From: Nemopilema nomurai
Taxonomy: Eukaryota > Cnidaria > Scyphozoa > Rhizostomeae > Rhizostomatidae
Direction: 5' to 3'
Assembly: GCA_003864495.1 (NCBI GenBank)
Contig: ML133401.1
Coordinates: 3,277,189 to 3,341,188 of the forward strand
DNA length: 64,000 bases
The notes under the pieces are model-generated. The model saw only the letters and a program-made list of their open reading frames with translations, was not told the DNA's origin and ran no database searches. A program made the translations under genes and the position numbers. How positions within the stretch are numbered: position 1 is the stretch's first letter; each line of letters starts with the position of its first letter. This document shows positions 48,366 through 60,033 of this stretch, piece after piece.

Positions 48366-48713
48366 TCAATCCCCTTTGGAATTCGACTCCCTGTCCGGTT
48401 GCTTCAGTGTCTTCACGTACTCATCGACTTTAGGGTCTATCCCAAACACGAGCCCCTGTTTTCGTCTGTGCACACTCCTTTCCTCAGTCCACTTTCGTTC
48501 ATCCTTTTTCCCCGACGAACAATCAACGGGAATTTCCTGTTCTCCTTTTCCTGGCGTTTTCTCGCCAAACGAATGCTTCATTTCTCTTGCGACCTGCACG
48601 TCCACTTGCGTCGATGCGTTCTTACGCTTTCTCGCCGCTGTCTCATCCTCAATATCGCAAAGGTTTACGAAGCAGCCTCCGGGAAAGGTCATTCCTTCCT
48701 TGTCGCTGCTCAT
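48366..48713 (-). CDS. Hypothetical 115-aa charged protein
   Basis: A minus-strand frame from ATG 48711-48713 (context GGCGATGAGC) to TGA 48366-48368. The product starts MSSDKEGMTFPGGCFVNL and is rich in Lys, Glu, Asp and Arg (for example ETAARKRKNASTQVD and KKDERKWTEERSVHRRKQ), a composition more protein-like than the overlapping + strand frames, which are Ser/Phe/Cys-rich. No domain, signal peptide or membrane segment is recognised. It could be a single-exon gene, one exon of a larger gene, or chance. Confidence 0.4.
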   Translation of the reverse strand: MSSDKEGMTFPGGCFVNLCDIEDETAARKRKNASTQVDVQVAREMKHSFGEKTPGKGEQEIPVDCSSGKKDERKWTEERSVHRRKQGLVFGIDPKVDEYVKTLKQPDRESNSKGD

Positions 48714-50393
48714 CGCCTTTCGCGAAGCACTGACCAGCGAGACAGTTTGCTATCACTTCTTAGACCGGACTTTTTTCGCCTTCAAAACAAAAAAGCATGT
48801 CTCAGATCTAAATTATTCATAAGAACAGACGGGCCGCTTAGCAAATGATTTTGCCGTTACTTTTCAAAGCCTGTCAGATTTACTCGTTGTTTCAAAGCTT
48901 TTGGCCTGTGTTAATGTATAGAAACAAAATGCATCAGATAAATTGGCAAAGTGTCATTTTGAAAGAATGCTTTTATTATCCCTTGAAAGACGTGTAAGAC
49001 AACCTCGATGCAGATGACTTACAGTCAATTGCCAGGCAAGCAAATGCAAGTTTTTCTTGGAAAAGAAACAAACGCCTTGGTGTCATTGATCAGGCGTTGA
49101 CTGGTTTTAATGTTCCTGATGCCATTATGAAATTTCCAGCTTTTTTTCAAAACGTTTCGTTTACTGCAATTTTGAGTTGATGGTGGTTGCAAGTAAAAGA
49201 GCAACTTTAAGAGTTCTTTTAAAAACAAGAATGGATAAGAGAGCCTTTGGTTTTACCTTAATAAGTAAGTTTAAAATAGCTCGAAACAATTACATCTAAC
49301 GCCGCATTAGTACCTGCATATATGAAGTAAACAAAGAGAGATAACTACATCAACATTTTTGGCAAACGATTTCATTACTAAAGGCATTTTTATGTTGAAT
49401 TGCACATCCTGTACAAAGACTCGTTTCATTAATATTATATAATATTTTATTCTGTCTAAGAGGAAACTGAATAAGAGGTGCCGGAAATTACAAACAAATT
49501 TTTGAAAGTTTTTGAGGAACACAAGAGACATGAAGCCTTCTCTGCATCTTTTTACTTATTCTTTACACTTCACTGCCAGTGTACGTTTAAAGAAAATATA
49601 TTTTCAAGGAAGATCGAGGCTCGAAGGCATAAACGAAATCCAGGCAAATATTTCTTTCACGACAAAATTTTCTCATGGCATGTGGATGTAAACAGCGTAA
49701 AGCGAGTGCTTAGTGAACACCTCCTTGTATACAAAGCGATTTGAATTCCTGGTAGCTGAGATAGGCCTGCAAGCAAGACTTGCAAACAAGCCATTTGTGC
49801 ATTACTCACAGCTTGTTCAAGGGGAGATTTATTACCAGGAGACCTGCACTTTAATCCTGAATATTGTTCGCAAGGAGCTCGCAACAGAGACAAGAAGCCA
49901 CTGTTTACTGCGATAGAGCTTCGCGAGTGATCGAAATCTGACGCGATAAATCAAAGATACCATCGATGAATGCGTAGCTCGTGGTGTTAATTTGCGGGGT
50001 TTTGCCTGTTTTTCTCTCAATTTTGTATTGACTCCCTGCCCAGAGCCTGGACACGTTGATAAGGCTTTTTCTTTCAGCTGAGTTTGGCACGTGTGAATGC
50101 GAGCAGAAAGGCAGCCAACTACACTGAGAAACCGGCGAATCTTTGCAGATTCAAATGAAATTCGGCGAAATAGATGGCGGTTGATCGTGATATGATAACG
50201 ATAATGATTACTATCGCGCTATTTTTGCATCATTTCTCGTGTTTCAGCGGAACTTTACATAGGCCTTTCTTGCTTTTCTATGAATCATTATCATTGAATT
50301 AAAATTTGTGACAATTTTAGACAAATTTTCCTTTGAAGCTTTTTCATTATGCTAAACAGTTTCCGGTTAATAATGCATGATTAATAATCCAAT

Positions 50394-50582
50394 TCACATT
50401 GGCCCCTGATTTTTGCCACCCCCTTCCTTTTGCTTCTGTTTAAGCATATCAAAACAGACCTTCTTTGCCTTCGCAGATAAGTGAAACAATCTCTTTAAGA
50501 CGGACACAACCAGGGCTGTAGCAAGAAGTGAAGTGATTGTTGCCCAGAAATTCTTCGAAGAGTTCTCCAACAGTTGTAACAT
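50394..50582 (-). CDS. Possible small single-pass membrane protein (62 aa)
   Basis: A minus-strand frame from ATG 50580-50582. A hydrophobic stretch at about residues 13-29 (WATITSLLATALVVSVL) is followed by basic residues (KRLF, KAKK, KQKQKEGGGK), the pattern of a small single-pass membrane protein with a cytoplasmic basic tail. No homologue is recognised, and 62-codon open frames are common by chance in this window, so support is weak. Confidence 0.25.
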   Translation of the reverse strand: MLQLLENSSKNFWATITSLLATALVVSVLKRLFHLSAKAKKVCFDMLKQKQKEGGGKNQGPM

Positions 50583-50669
50583 AATTCCTCTGCTAGTTTA
50601 ACCAGTCGCGCAGAAGATAAATGCGGGAAACAAGCCACTCGTCTTGAGGTGTAAAACTAATTATCTTAA

Positions 50670-51020
50670 TGCTTCGAATAAACGCCCCCCAATAGATGCC
50701 TCCTTGTAGAGGGGCGCGTATTCGAGACACACAGATCGAATCTGCTTCTTCTTGTAACATGATGACGATGTTGGTGATGACTATGAACTAGATATTTAGA
50801 TGTTTTTAGAATTATATTTCTGGAACCAGACTTATTTAGTTGTTATTGAGAGCTTCATGTTGAGTGCAATCACAATTAGATGTTTTTAAACATACCTAGG
50901 AAGAATGAAAAAATGCAATTATCTCCCCTTTTAAACGCCCCCTTTAAACGCCCCTTCGAATAAAAGCCTCATAGGATGAACAAATATTAATACACGCCCA
51001 GAGCGTTTAATCTAAGCATA
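50670..51020. repeat. CGCCC-motif dispersed repeat, copy 3
   Basis: The ends carry clustered AAACGCCCC motifs (AATAAACGCCCCCCAATAG at left; TTTTAAACGCCCCCTTTAAA and ACGCCCAGAGCGTTTAA at right) around an AT-rich middle, the same style as the copies at 12.9-13.3 and 34.2-34.65 kb. Exact borders are uncertain. Confidence 0.6.
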
Positions 51021-51065
51021 ATAGCAATTATATACATGAAAAGAAGAGTCATATATAATACAAAT

Positions 51066-51235
51066 GGGTCGTATAGCCCAGTGGAATGAGCGTTCGTTTT
51101 TGAAGCAGCAAGCTGGAGTTCGATTCCGACCAAGAGTGGTTTGATACAATTGGGTAGCACCCTTGTGGAAAGAATTTTCCTCCTGTCAGCATTTGCCTTA
51201 ACGAATATATATTAATATATATATAATATACATAC
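51066..51235 (+). mobile_element. tRNA-like SINE with TA-rich tail
   Basis: The head GGGTCGTATAGCCCAGTGGA carries a box A, and GGAGTTCGATTCC (51115-51127) is a box B at tRNA spacing. About 65 bp of body follows, then a TA-rich tail (about 51203-51235). The putative acceptor stem does not pair well, so a functional tRNA is unlikely. It is a different family from the SINE at 18.36 kb. Confidence 0.6.
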
Positions 51236-54200
51236 TCGTTACGGTGTACACTAATAACAATAATAATTATGACCATAGACCGTGCTAGAACAAATTTTTG
51301 CCTAATCCGCTAATCGCTTATTCAATGACGATGCGAATTTCTCTGTATCCAAAAGTTTCTTAAGAAAACCAATCGAAAGCAATGTCAAATTCTTAAATCT
51401 TTCATAACCCAAGTCTGAATGGGATAGTTAATATTTGATGGCACGAGAACTGTTTTAATATTTCATAAAACAACGGGACATGAATGGCAGGCGTAACCAC
51501 TGCCATGCCTGGCGAATGAAACGCCATTTTCCACGAAAAAGGAACCTCCACAATTGAAGTTACAGCAAGATGAATACCTTATTCAAACTATAATACTTGC
51601 AAATGTGCTACAGCCCACGTGAAGCTGTCTTTGTATTGGAAAGAGAAACTTTGCTGTTTAATATGGAAATAAGCAGATAAAACGCCGACTTTGTTCAACA
51701 AAACAAACAGGCTGTGTTGGAATATAGAGTTTTGTTGAGGATAAAATAGAAGATAAAATGGAATAATAGATTTTGAAAACATCTCGCTTTAAGCATACGT
51801 TGGGCAGCTATTGAATGTTTAAATATTTACTCGTATAAATTAAATAGATAAGGGAATCTTGAATTAATCTTGGTTTACGAACATGCAGTAAGAGATACAA
51901 AGATGAAAAGACCAAATTGAACTTATAATAACAAAGTGGACAACGTCTTTACGTTAATTTGAGTCTAGGAAAATAAGATTACACAAGGAGAAAGAGTACC
52001 TGGGTTGTATCGCTCGAGCTGATCCTCATGGCAAAACTACTCGCTCCGGAGACGAATGACTAACCAACTAGTTGCAAAATCGCAAAACAATGTATCTTCA
52101 ATTTACTCTGCGACGTAGACACGAATAATGAATCTGAAAATTGCAGCTAAAGCACCGTATGTTTACAAACTCATTACGCAGCCTTTATGTACAACAGAAG
52201 ACTGAGACAGGTGCATGCCTTGAGAGCAATACTTCAAGCCAGGGGGTTTACTGCACCAAAACGCCTTGGCCGTATTTATGCAAGCCAACGCATGAAGCGA
52301 CTCAAGAAAAAGCCCTAAATTTTAACTGTACTTCCCCCCTAAAAATCTTCTCACTTGCATGTTGCTAAAAACAGGACAACCGTTAGCCATTCTAGGGCAC
52401 TGGGCACAAGGCATTGGCGCTGACGTCACTTAAGTAGTGGTTGTTGTTGCTGCGTTATTGGAAAGCGTTCAGGTGAGCGATGGCCGAAACCTGATATTAA
52501 TTGCATAAGTTACACGTTGGATTGGAACTGGCTTCACATTGCTACATTCAACCCTGACAAGAAGAGGGTAAGGGGATCCACAACCCCCGCAGCTCTTGTT
52601 GGGTTACATATATGGAGGGTTACAGATTTTGCCTTGCATAAGGGGCTGCGTTTTATGGTTATACTTTGGTTGTAGAACACACTCCTGCGACAAAAAGAAC
52701 TAATAGAAGTCAACGTATCCACATTCTCTGTTCCAGTATGCCCATTGGAGTTTAAGCACGCACACTTTATTTCACTTCGACATTTGAATAACGCAGTACT
52801 CTGTAATATACCTAGGGCATATGGTGAGGGTAATCAAAAGCTAGAACTTTACCCCCTCACACTCTCCTTGGTTTTTATTGAATTTTTACAGCGGGCCTTT
52901 GTTATATAACCTTAAGGATCTTGAGCCACACAAAAACAATGAAAGTTCCAAAACTGTGTGATATAACGGCGTGGAGTTGCCACTCCCACCTTTCAACGGT
53001 CTTCCACCTTCTACCGGAGTTACCCATCTCCCCTTTGGTTCTCTGCCAACATTTTCTCTCGCTAAAGGCTGAGATAAAACTTTTTGCTTTTGGGGGCCAA
53101 CCCCGATATCTGGGTGTAAAACAGCCATATTTTATAAAACAAAAGTACTTCACTTACACTACTTAAGTTTTATGGGGGGGTTACGGCCTCGGTTCTTGAC
53201 TCTTGCTCCATCAGTTCGTCAGCCTACCAGTTAGATATTGTCATAACAGAAAAACTCTATTCAATTCAATGCCGGGCATGAACAGTGCATCCGGTTACAA
53301 ATTTTCAATGTGTACCGGACTTCAGTTGCATGCGGTTACATGTAGAACATAAAACGGCGCCAATATTTAGAAACAAAATTAATTTTCAATCTGAGAATGT
53401 TTCTTGTTCAATCTATTGACAAAAAAGTTTTGAATTCAGCAATTGTTCAAGTTCAGTATAGCGACCGGGGGTAGAGTTGAGCTCTTCATTCATCAAAATT
53501 GTTAAATCAGTCTGGGCAACTGGGATTTGCTGGCAATTCTTCTCAGATTCCACAAAGCGAAAATAACTTTAATGCGATATAATTAAACTGGCTGGCTAAT
53601 ACCAGCTGTGTTTTTTGTTTCATTTCCACGAAAGAAGCCAAATATCTAGTGTTCTGATAGATTCACTGAGATAATCCTAACTCCATCTGCCAGGCTTTAA
53701 CGTGTAAGAAACCACTTTCTTGGCTTGTAATTTGAAACAAATTACTTGATATCAAGCAATTTGTTGGCTTACGTTGTTAAACAGTAAAAATAGAGACACG
53801 ATTCCGTGGAAAGAGACTTGTTCTCCGTTCCTTCATTAGAAAGCCTTCACCTTTCTTGTCATCATTCGAGTCACAAACATTCTATAAAGCAGACTTGAAT
53901 CCTCAGAGAAAACTAGATCCAAGCTTTTGCTGCTGTCGATTTAAAAACTTCGAAAAGCTTGTGGAAAACTCACAATACAATATGCACTTGTTAACATAAG
54001 ACAACTTCATATAGATCTCTAGTTGTAGAAAAGAATGTAGCCGCGAAAACTTTGCAAAACGAAAATATGAAACCTGTGTATGAACTTAAGAAGAAAATAT
54101 TTTTTGTCACGTTTCATTGTATCTTACAAGGCAATAGATTATAAAAGCAAAATAATAATTCAACCTGCTTCCCCGCGAATTGTTTATAGCGTATTCTAGT

Positions 54201-56155
54201 TGCTAGATCAAATATTAATTATGGTATTGTGCATCGAATAATGGCTATATTTTAGTAAAGATTTCATTTACAATTCGTGCTTTCACATACCAGACGCCGG
54301 AATTTCGCACTCCTGCAAGTGGAAGAATTCTTCTCAGTATTGTTTTCAAGAGAAAATCATTAGGTTCTTCCCATCATCTGAGTGAATGGGAAATACTAGA
54401 AATACTACCAAGCAACTTGCTCATTAAAACTTTTATGATAGCACAAAAACTGCGACTTAAAAATAAATTCTCTCATATTTAGGGCTTGCTTCGGCTGTTC
54501 GGTAACAACTTTTCCCACGCTTCCTAAAAGTTTCATCGTGCTTTCCAAAGTTATTAAAAAGCCTACTCCCACAAATTGTAGAATTTAGAGCAAATACTCC
54601 TTCATGGGAATCGACGATGACTTTCTTCCAGCCTTCACACGCCCTTCCTATACAAAGAAGCGAACAAAACACCCTAATCTTGCTAATACCGAAACATAAC
54701 TGTTGCTAGAGCTAGCGAAAACCAATGCAAGACATCAGCGACCAGATGAAAACAGCTAAACGGATTTTTCCTTCTTAGAAACAGTTCGATTTGATGATGA
54801 AGAGAAGCACCTGCGACATTGCAATTTGAAAATCTCCTAAAGCAAATATTCGAGCACAAAATATTTTACCACAAATTGAATTAATTACAAACACTTGATT
54901 TGTGTGCGATAACACGACGATTTAATGATATTACAAAAACTTTAGCGAATTTAACTTAATTGCTGCCTAAATAAAGATGTTTATTTGTAATCTTTGGGTT
55001 AATAATCCGCTGATACAAGCGTGATTTGTTGAAGATAACATGAAAATATCTACTTGCAATTTTTGAGTTAACGAATTTAGCAGTTAGTAAAGGCACCGCT
55101 CAATCAATCTACGATAATATAGTGATTGTTCGATTTTCAATAAACCCCCTCACAATCTTGTCACCCAAAGTTTAAATGTTGATAGTTGCGTATAAAAACA
55201 ATACCTCACATAGCTGCCTGCATTTAACGCTCTCATGAGGCACTCGTCCAAGCTCATCAAGTTTATCAAGACAAACGCTTTCACAGATTCTGTTCTAGGA
55301 ACTTTGTCCTTCTTCAAATTAGACACATCAGTTGGCTGTTTTTAAACGACGAAGCCTGCTTAAAAGAATTTTTTTGTTTCGAATTTTTCTCAGACAATAA
55401 AACAACCGCCAGTGTGAAGCGGAAAACATTTCCCATAATCTAATGAAAATTAATAAGTTCAAACTGGGAAAGCCCCAAAGGAACAGAGACAGTGATCCCA
55501 GAGCGCTGATTAAAATGCGGCAGCGAGTAAAGATGGCCTTCTTATTTAATATCAGCCCTCCAGGGAATTGCTACATCTAGGAATCCGAAAACAACCTAGT
55601 CGATTTGGCAGATGCTACTGGGAAATGTGAATAGAAAAATTAGCAAAGGTTGGACAAGTATACCAAGAGAGTCGGGAAATATTAAATTATCAGTTAAGTC
55701 AAAGGTCAAGTTCATAGGTCAAAAACTAAAGGTGAGATGACCATTTGGATGGAAAATATTGAATCCTGCTAAAAGTGAAGCCCCTATTCGATATCAAGGA
55801 GACCACTGGGGCCTGGATGCTAATCCAGCACATTTACGTCATAGCAACGATCGAAATATTGTCTGATAAGCCACGAACAACTTGCAACATGACGTAATGA
55901 GATGAATAAAAATGCGAATTTATTTGAAGGCAGCTGAGTCAGGATTTGGTGGAAGATGTTTCAATTATACGCGTTATAATTTTTTCGTTCTAAATCTACG
56001 ATACTAAGCTGGTAAAAAACCGCAAGAATACTTGTAACGTTAGTGTACCTCATGACAGTAATCCGATATCCGAGAAGTTGCCGAAAGCCTTCAGGGCATG
56101 ATCTGAAGAAGATACGCCAGTTTTAGTAGCCACGATTGCATCTCAAATCATGCGA
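51236..56155. other. Long non-coding region
   Basis: About 4.9 kb without recognisable exons, RNA genes or complete transposons. A palindromic CRE-like TGACGTCA occurs near 52421-52428. A TTTATT at 55919-55924 is AATAAA on the minus strand, about 230 bp past the acyltransferase stop, and is a candidate poly(A) signal for that gene. Confidence 0.45.
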
Positions 56156-59100
56156 TCAATGGATCACAAGATTGACGGATTGGTTCGGCTCGTACTTGTC
56201 CTTGTTATCTTGAAAAAGTCTCTCGAGGGCGCGGACGTACCTCTCCTGCAAATGCAGCACATCTGCGTCAGTCGGGTTCTCGTTCTTCTCCACTTCAATG
56301 GGCTCACCGACTGAGAAAACAAGGCAAAAATGATAATTTTACTACACAAAGCGAGACTCCGTTTGTCACTGCGTGCAATAGTTAGAGCTTGTGTGCAGTC
56401 TGACAAATAACACACAAAGAAGCTAGACAAAGAGACACAGTAAGTAGCAAAACAGATGGCTGTAATAAAGCCACCACTGCGCTGCGGTCTCAGGTCGGTT
56501 CTACGTGGATTCTGCTAAACACAATCCGGTAAATCCGAACCCGCAATCCATTCAGTCTGAATAATCAATATGCAATCCATTCAGTCTGGTATACGTAAGA
56601 ATAATCAAGATCACAGACAAAAAAGAATAAAGATCACAGAAAAAGTTTGCGATGAATAAGATCCATTCAATCAGGAAAAAGACATTCCTCAGGCTATTAT
56701 ATTTTTCTCTCTTAAATTCTTGCAATAAAACTAGAGATGTTTGTCCAAATAAGGAATTTTCTTCTTCCAATTTTTATAGAAACCTTACTCCTTCACTATG
56801 TAGAGATGAAAAACTTTTGAGTTCTTTCATCAAGTTAAAAAACGATCAAAACATTGTTTTCAAAACAAGCATTTTCCTACACTTGGGGGCATCTTGAGGA
56901 TACAAAATGTTTCTTCTTTACTGCCAAAAGGAAAAACGAAAATATCTTAACAAATAATCTCATATTTGCTTGGACAGGAATTAAACACTCCTGTCAAAGA
57001 TGTTAAAGTTGCCTACATTGCCATCAAAGATAATTAAACAAAATTGTAAATTAAACCTGGAACATCTAGGTTCAAATGAAAAACGCCCAGCTGTTTTGTT
57101 GAACTTAGACTTAATACTGGCATACATTTACAATACTCTTGGAAATCAACAGCTGAGTTGAGCTAAAGATCACCACAGCATGGAAACATTTAACTATGTT
57201 TACAGTACAGGTTTACAGGTTTCGATAGCTAATTGCAGAAAGCATCACTTTGCATTAACAGCAGGTGCTGTAACAGCACTCTGCATTCATTAGACTCGGC
57301 AGAAAAACCAATCTAAATTCTAAAAGAATCACAAGGTGCACATGCATAAACCTGGAGTGTCACAGAATCCCCAGTGTAGCCAAGACAAGGCCTTAAGTTC
57401 GATTATATTTTGCTATTTATGAACTTAAATTAAAAGACTAATAAACATGCTACAAAGAAGAACATTCAAGTGATGCCAAAATAGACAATGCTGCAAAGTT
57501 TCTGTGTTTTACAAGTGGCACATTTTGATTGATTAGCAAACAATGGATAAAGATGATTATCTAAATGATTAAGATCACTCGTATTCAAATTTTGAAATTC
57601 AAACTTTATAGTTGACTGGCATCAATGTAACATTTAGAAAAAAGGAACAAACACTATTATTGAAGGGAGAAATTCCCCAGTCATCCAATTTCAATGGTTA
57701 AATGACAAATAATTCATTTATATTTTATAAACATGAACTAGGTTTGAATATTGATTCTTTATTAAAAAATCTACTAATACTAACTGACAACATTGACCGG
57801 TCTTCTGTGTGGAAGTAAACCAAATGTGTATTGAAAGATTCCTCGGCCATAAAACAGAACTGGTGCAAAGGCAGTCCAGCTTTGGATTTTCGTTTGAATC
57901 TCTCTAAGTCTTGATCCTTCTGGATTGTTTACTTGATAAAACAAATTGTTTTCACCAAATGCAAAAACTGGAACAAGACTTGAACTAAAAAATGACAAAA
58001 AGGCTTAGAAGAGAATAGTAATCATAGCGTTCTAGTAATGTTGCTACTGTTTAAAAAGGAATAATTTGGAAAAGAATTTAGAATGGATGCTCCATCCTGA
58101 ACATTTACACTCTGATAAGAGCCGCAAAAATTGGAGAATGTTGCTGGTTTTAAAGCCTTCTTTCCAAAACTGTTACAATGTCATGAATGCAGTATCCAAA
58201 AAATAACAAAACTCAATTATCAACATTTGTAAATGCTTAAAAGATAAAAAATTACCAATAAGACTACAAAGTTTTTACAACTTAATAAGCAGAATGGGAA
58301 ACAAGCAAAAAAGTTTACCATAAAATAAACATACCCTGTTTTTAAAGCAAGCCTAATGAAGCCCTTTCTTTTGCGAACAATGATCACATAGTCTTTCCCA
58401 GGGTGGGCATCAAGTGATTCCACTGCCCCTCCAACCACAATGCAAATTGAGTTGCCTTCGCCTTTCTTTGTCAAAATATAATCGCAGCTCTCTCTTGTCA
58501 CATCACACATGCCTGAGGACATGATGTAATCACGAAAGAGAGGGGGCTTGAACAAGGCTGTAAAAAAGTAAAAGAGCAAAAATAGATGAATATCTTCTCA
58601 AATCAGAATAGCAAAGATACATTTCACAGGTCTAGCATTAAATACAGGCATGTAAAAGCAACTGTGATGACAGTTATCTGCGCTGCAAAAAAAATCGACT
58701 CAAGGCCTGTTCCAAAATCCAATAAAACGTTTGTACTATTAGAATAACAATTTGATATTTCCCATTTTTGAAAATGTCCTTGAATTAATACAGCGCAGCT
58801 GTGAACAAACCCAACAAGTTTTGTTCTAGTTCTCAAACATTAACTGCAATAGCATTTGATCCAAATCTAGAAATGCAACCTGTAGTATACTCACCAAGCA
58901 GAGGGAGAAGATGGGGTGTTATTCCTGGGAAAACTTGACTGAAATCGGTCGCCTCTGTGGCAAAGCAGCAAAATGCACCAGCACATAGAATTCCATGCGG
59001 ATGATAGCCGAAGATATAGTTCTTTTTTGGATCAAGGTCGACTGTTTTAACCATCTTTATTGGGAAGTAGTCTTTGAAGTATTTCCAAATGCGCAATGAA

Positions 59101-59333
59101 CGCATGAACTTTGAGCGTCTTCCCCCATGGCTAGGGGTCTTGCTGTCGTACAAATATGCCCATCCGAGGTAAAGCAAAGCAAGCGGGTAGTACGAGCTGA
59201 AGAGAATCAGCAAGATTGTGACTGCACCAGCAAATGCTCCAAAAAAAAACGAATAATAGTAAATTGCGACGGCAAAAGTCTGCAATCGCCTGTAGAATGG
59301 GATGCGAATTGGTGCGAAGTCTACGATAGCCAT
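56156..59333 (-). CDS. DGAT2/MOGAT family acyltransferase
   Basis: Four minus-strand exons in phase: 58895-59333 (ATG 59331-59333), 58335-58557, 57785-57984, 56156-56310 (TGA 56156-56158); 338 residues. The family transfers fatty acyl from acyl-CoA to diacylglycerol or monoacylglycerol at the ER and lipid droplets, making triacylglycerol. Seen: one or two hydrophobic segments at about residues 18-62; FPIKMVKTVDLDP; the catalytic HPHG (111-114); GAFCCFATEATDFSQVFPGI; RDYIMSSGMCDVTRESCDYI; IVVGGAVESLDA; RKGFIRLALKTG; FGEN; FYGRGIFQYTFGLLP; and IGEPIEVEKNENPT near the end. Length suits MOGAT2, while the SCDYILTKKGEGN and VESLDA blocks resemble DGAT2, so I leave the member unnamed. Its start lies about 0.7 kb past the proposed EIF4E2 3' end, same strand. 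Confidence 0.93.
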
Positions 59334-60033
59334 GTTGTTTCAAATGTGACTGAGCAACAACAACAACACGGGGCCCTTCAAAACACGGCATTCTCACGTG
59401 TTTGTTCAGCCATTTTGCGATTCAAGGACAATATTGACTGCCATTGTTGCAACTTCTAAATTCTGAATACGGAAACTATTTACTCCAAAATTACTTGTTC
59501 AGCGACATGTTTGTCAGTTCTTAAAACTTGGGGATTGACAAAGGTCAAAAGAGCACTTTTCTACTTTTATGAAAAATTATGCGATTACGTGGAAAGTGAA
59601 ATACGAGTAACTAGATCACTAAGTCAGACTTAATATATTCCAAGGTCATGTTGATTGCCTTTCTGTGTTTTATCCCAGAAAAATGCAACAGATGGGAAGA
59701 GTTCTTCGGAATACAGTCTCCAGAACTCCATTCCATATTTCTTTAAAAGCAAGAACGGTTGGACAAGTGACCTGGCATCTTTCACGATGCAAATACAATT
59801 GAAATCAAAAGTCCAAGGTACAGGACAGCACAATAAAACATTAGCATTCTTGAGTTGTAAAAGGAACTTCTGAAACACTTTATTCATTGAGAACCTGACG
59901 AGGCAAGTTCTTCATCGCCAAAGATTGCTTGCTGAACTTTTTGGGTGAAATTTTAAGTAAAATATTTAACAAAGAGAGTACGAAGCAAAAAAGGAGGCAG
60001 TTAATTTGTCTTGGCTTGGCAATATTACATTCT

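Noticed and set aside
48358..48822. Plus-strand ORF of 154 aa
   Set aside because: Composition (Ser, Phe, Leu, Cys-rich) looks like the antisense of the more protein-like minus-strand frame at 48366-48713.
59630..59887. Minus-strand ORF of 85 aa after EIF4E2
   Set aside because: It starts at a candidate poly(A) signal, has no splice link to EIF4E2 and matches no family I know; a plus-strand frame overlaps it equally well.
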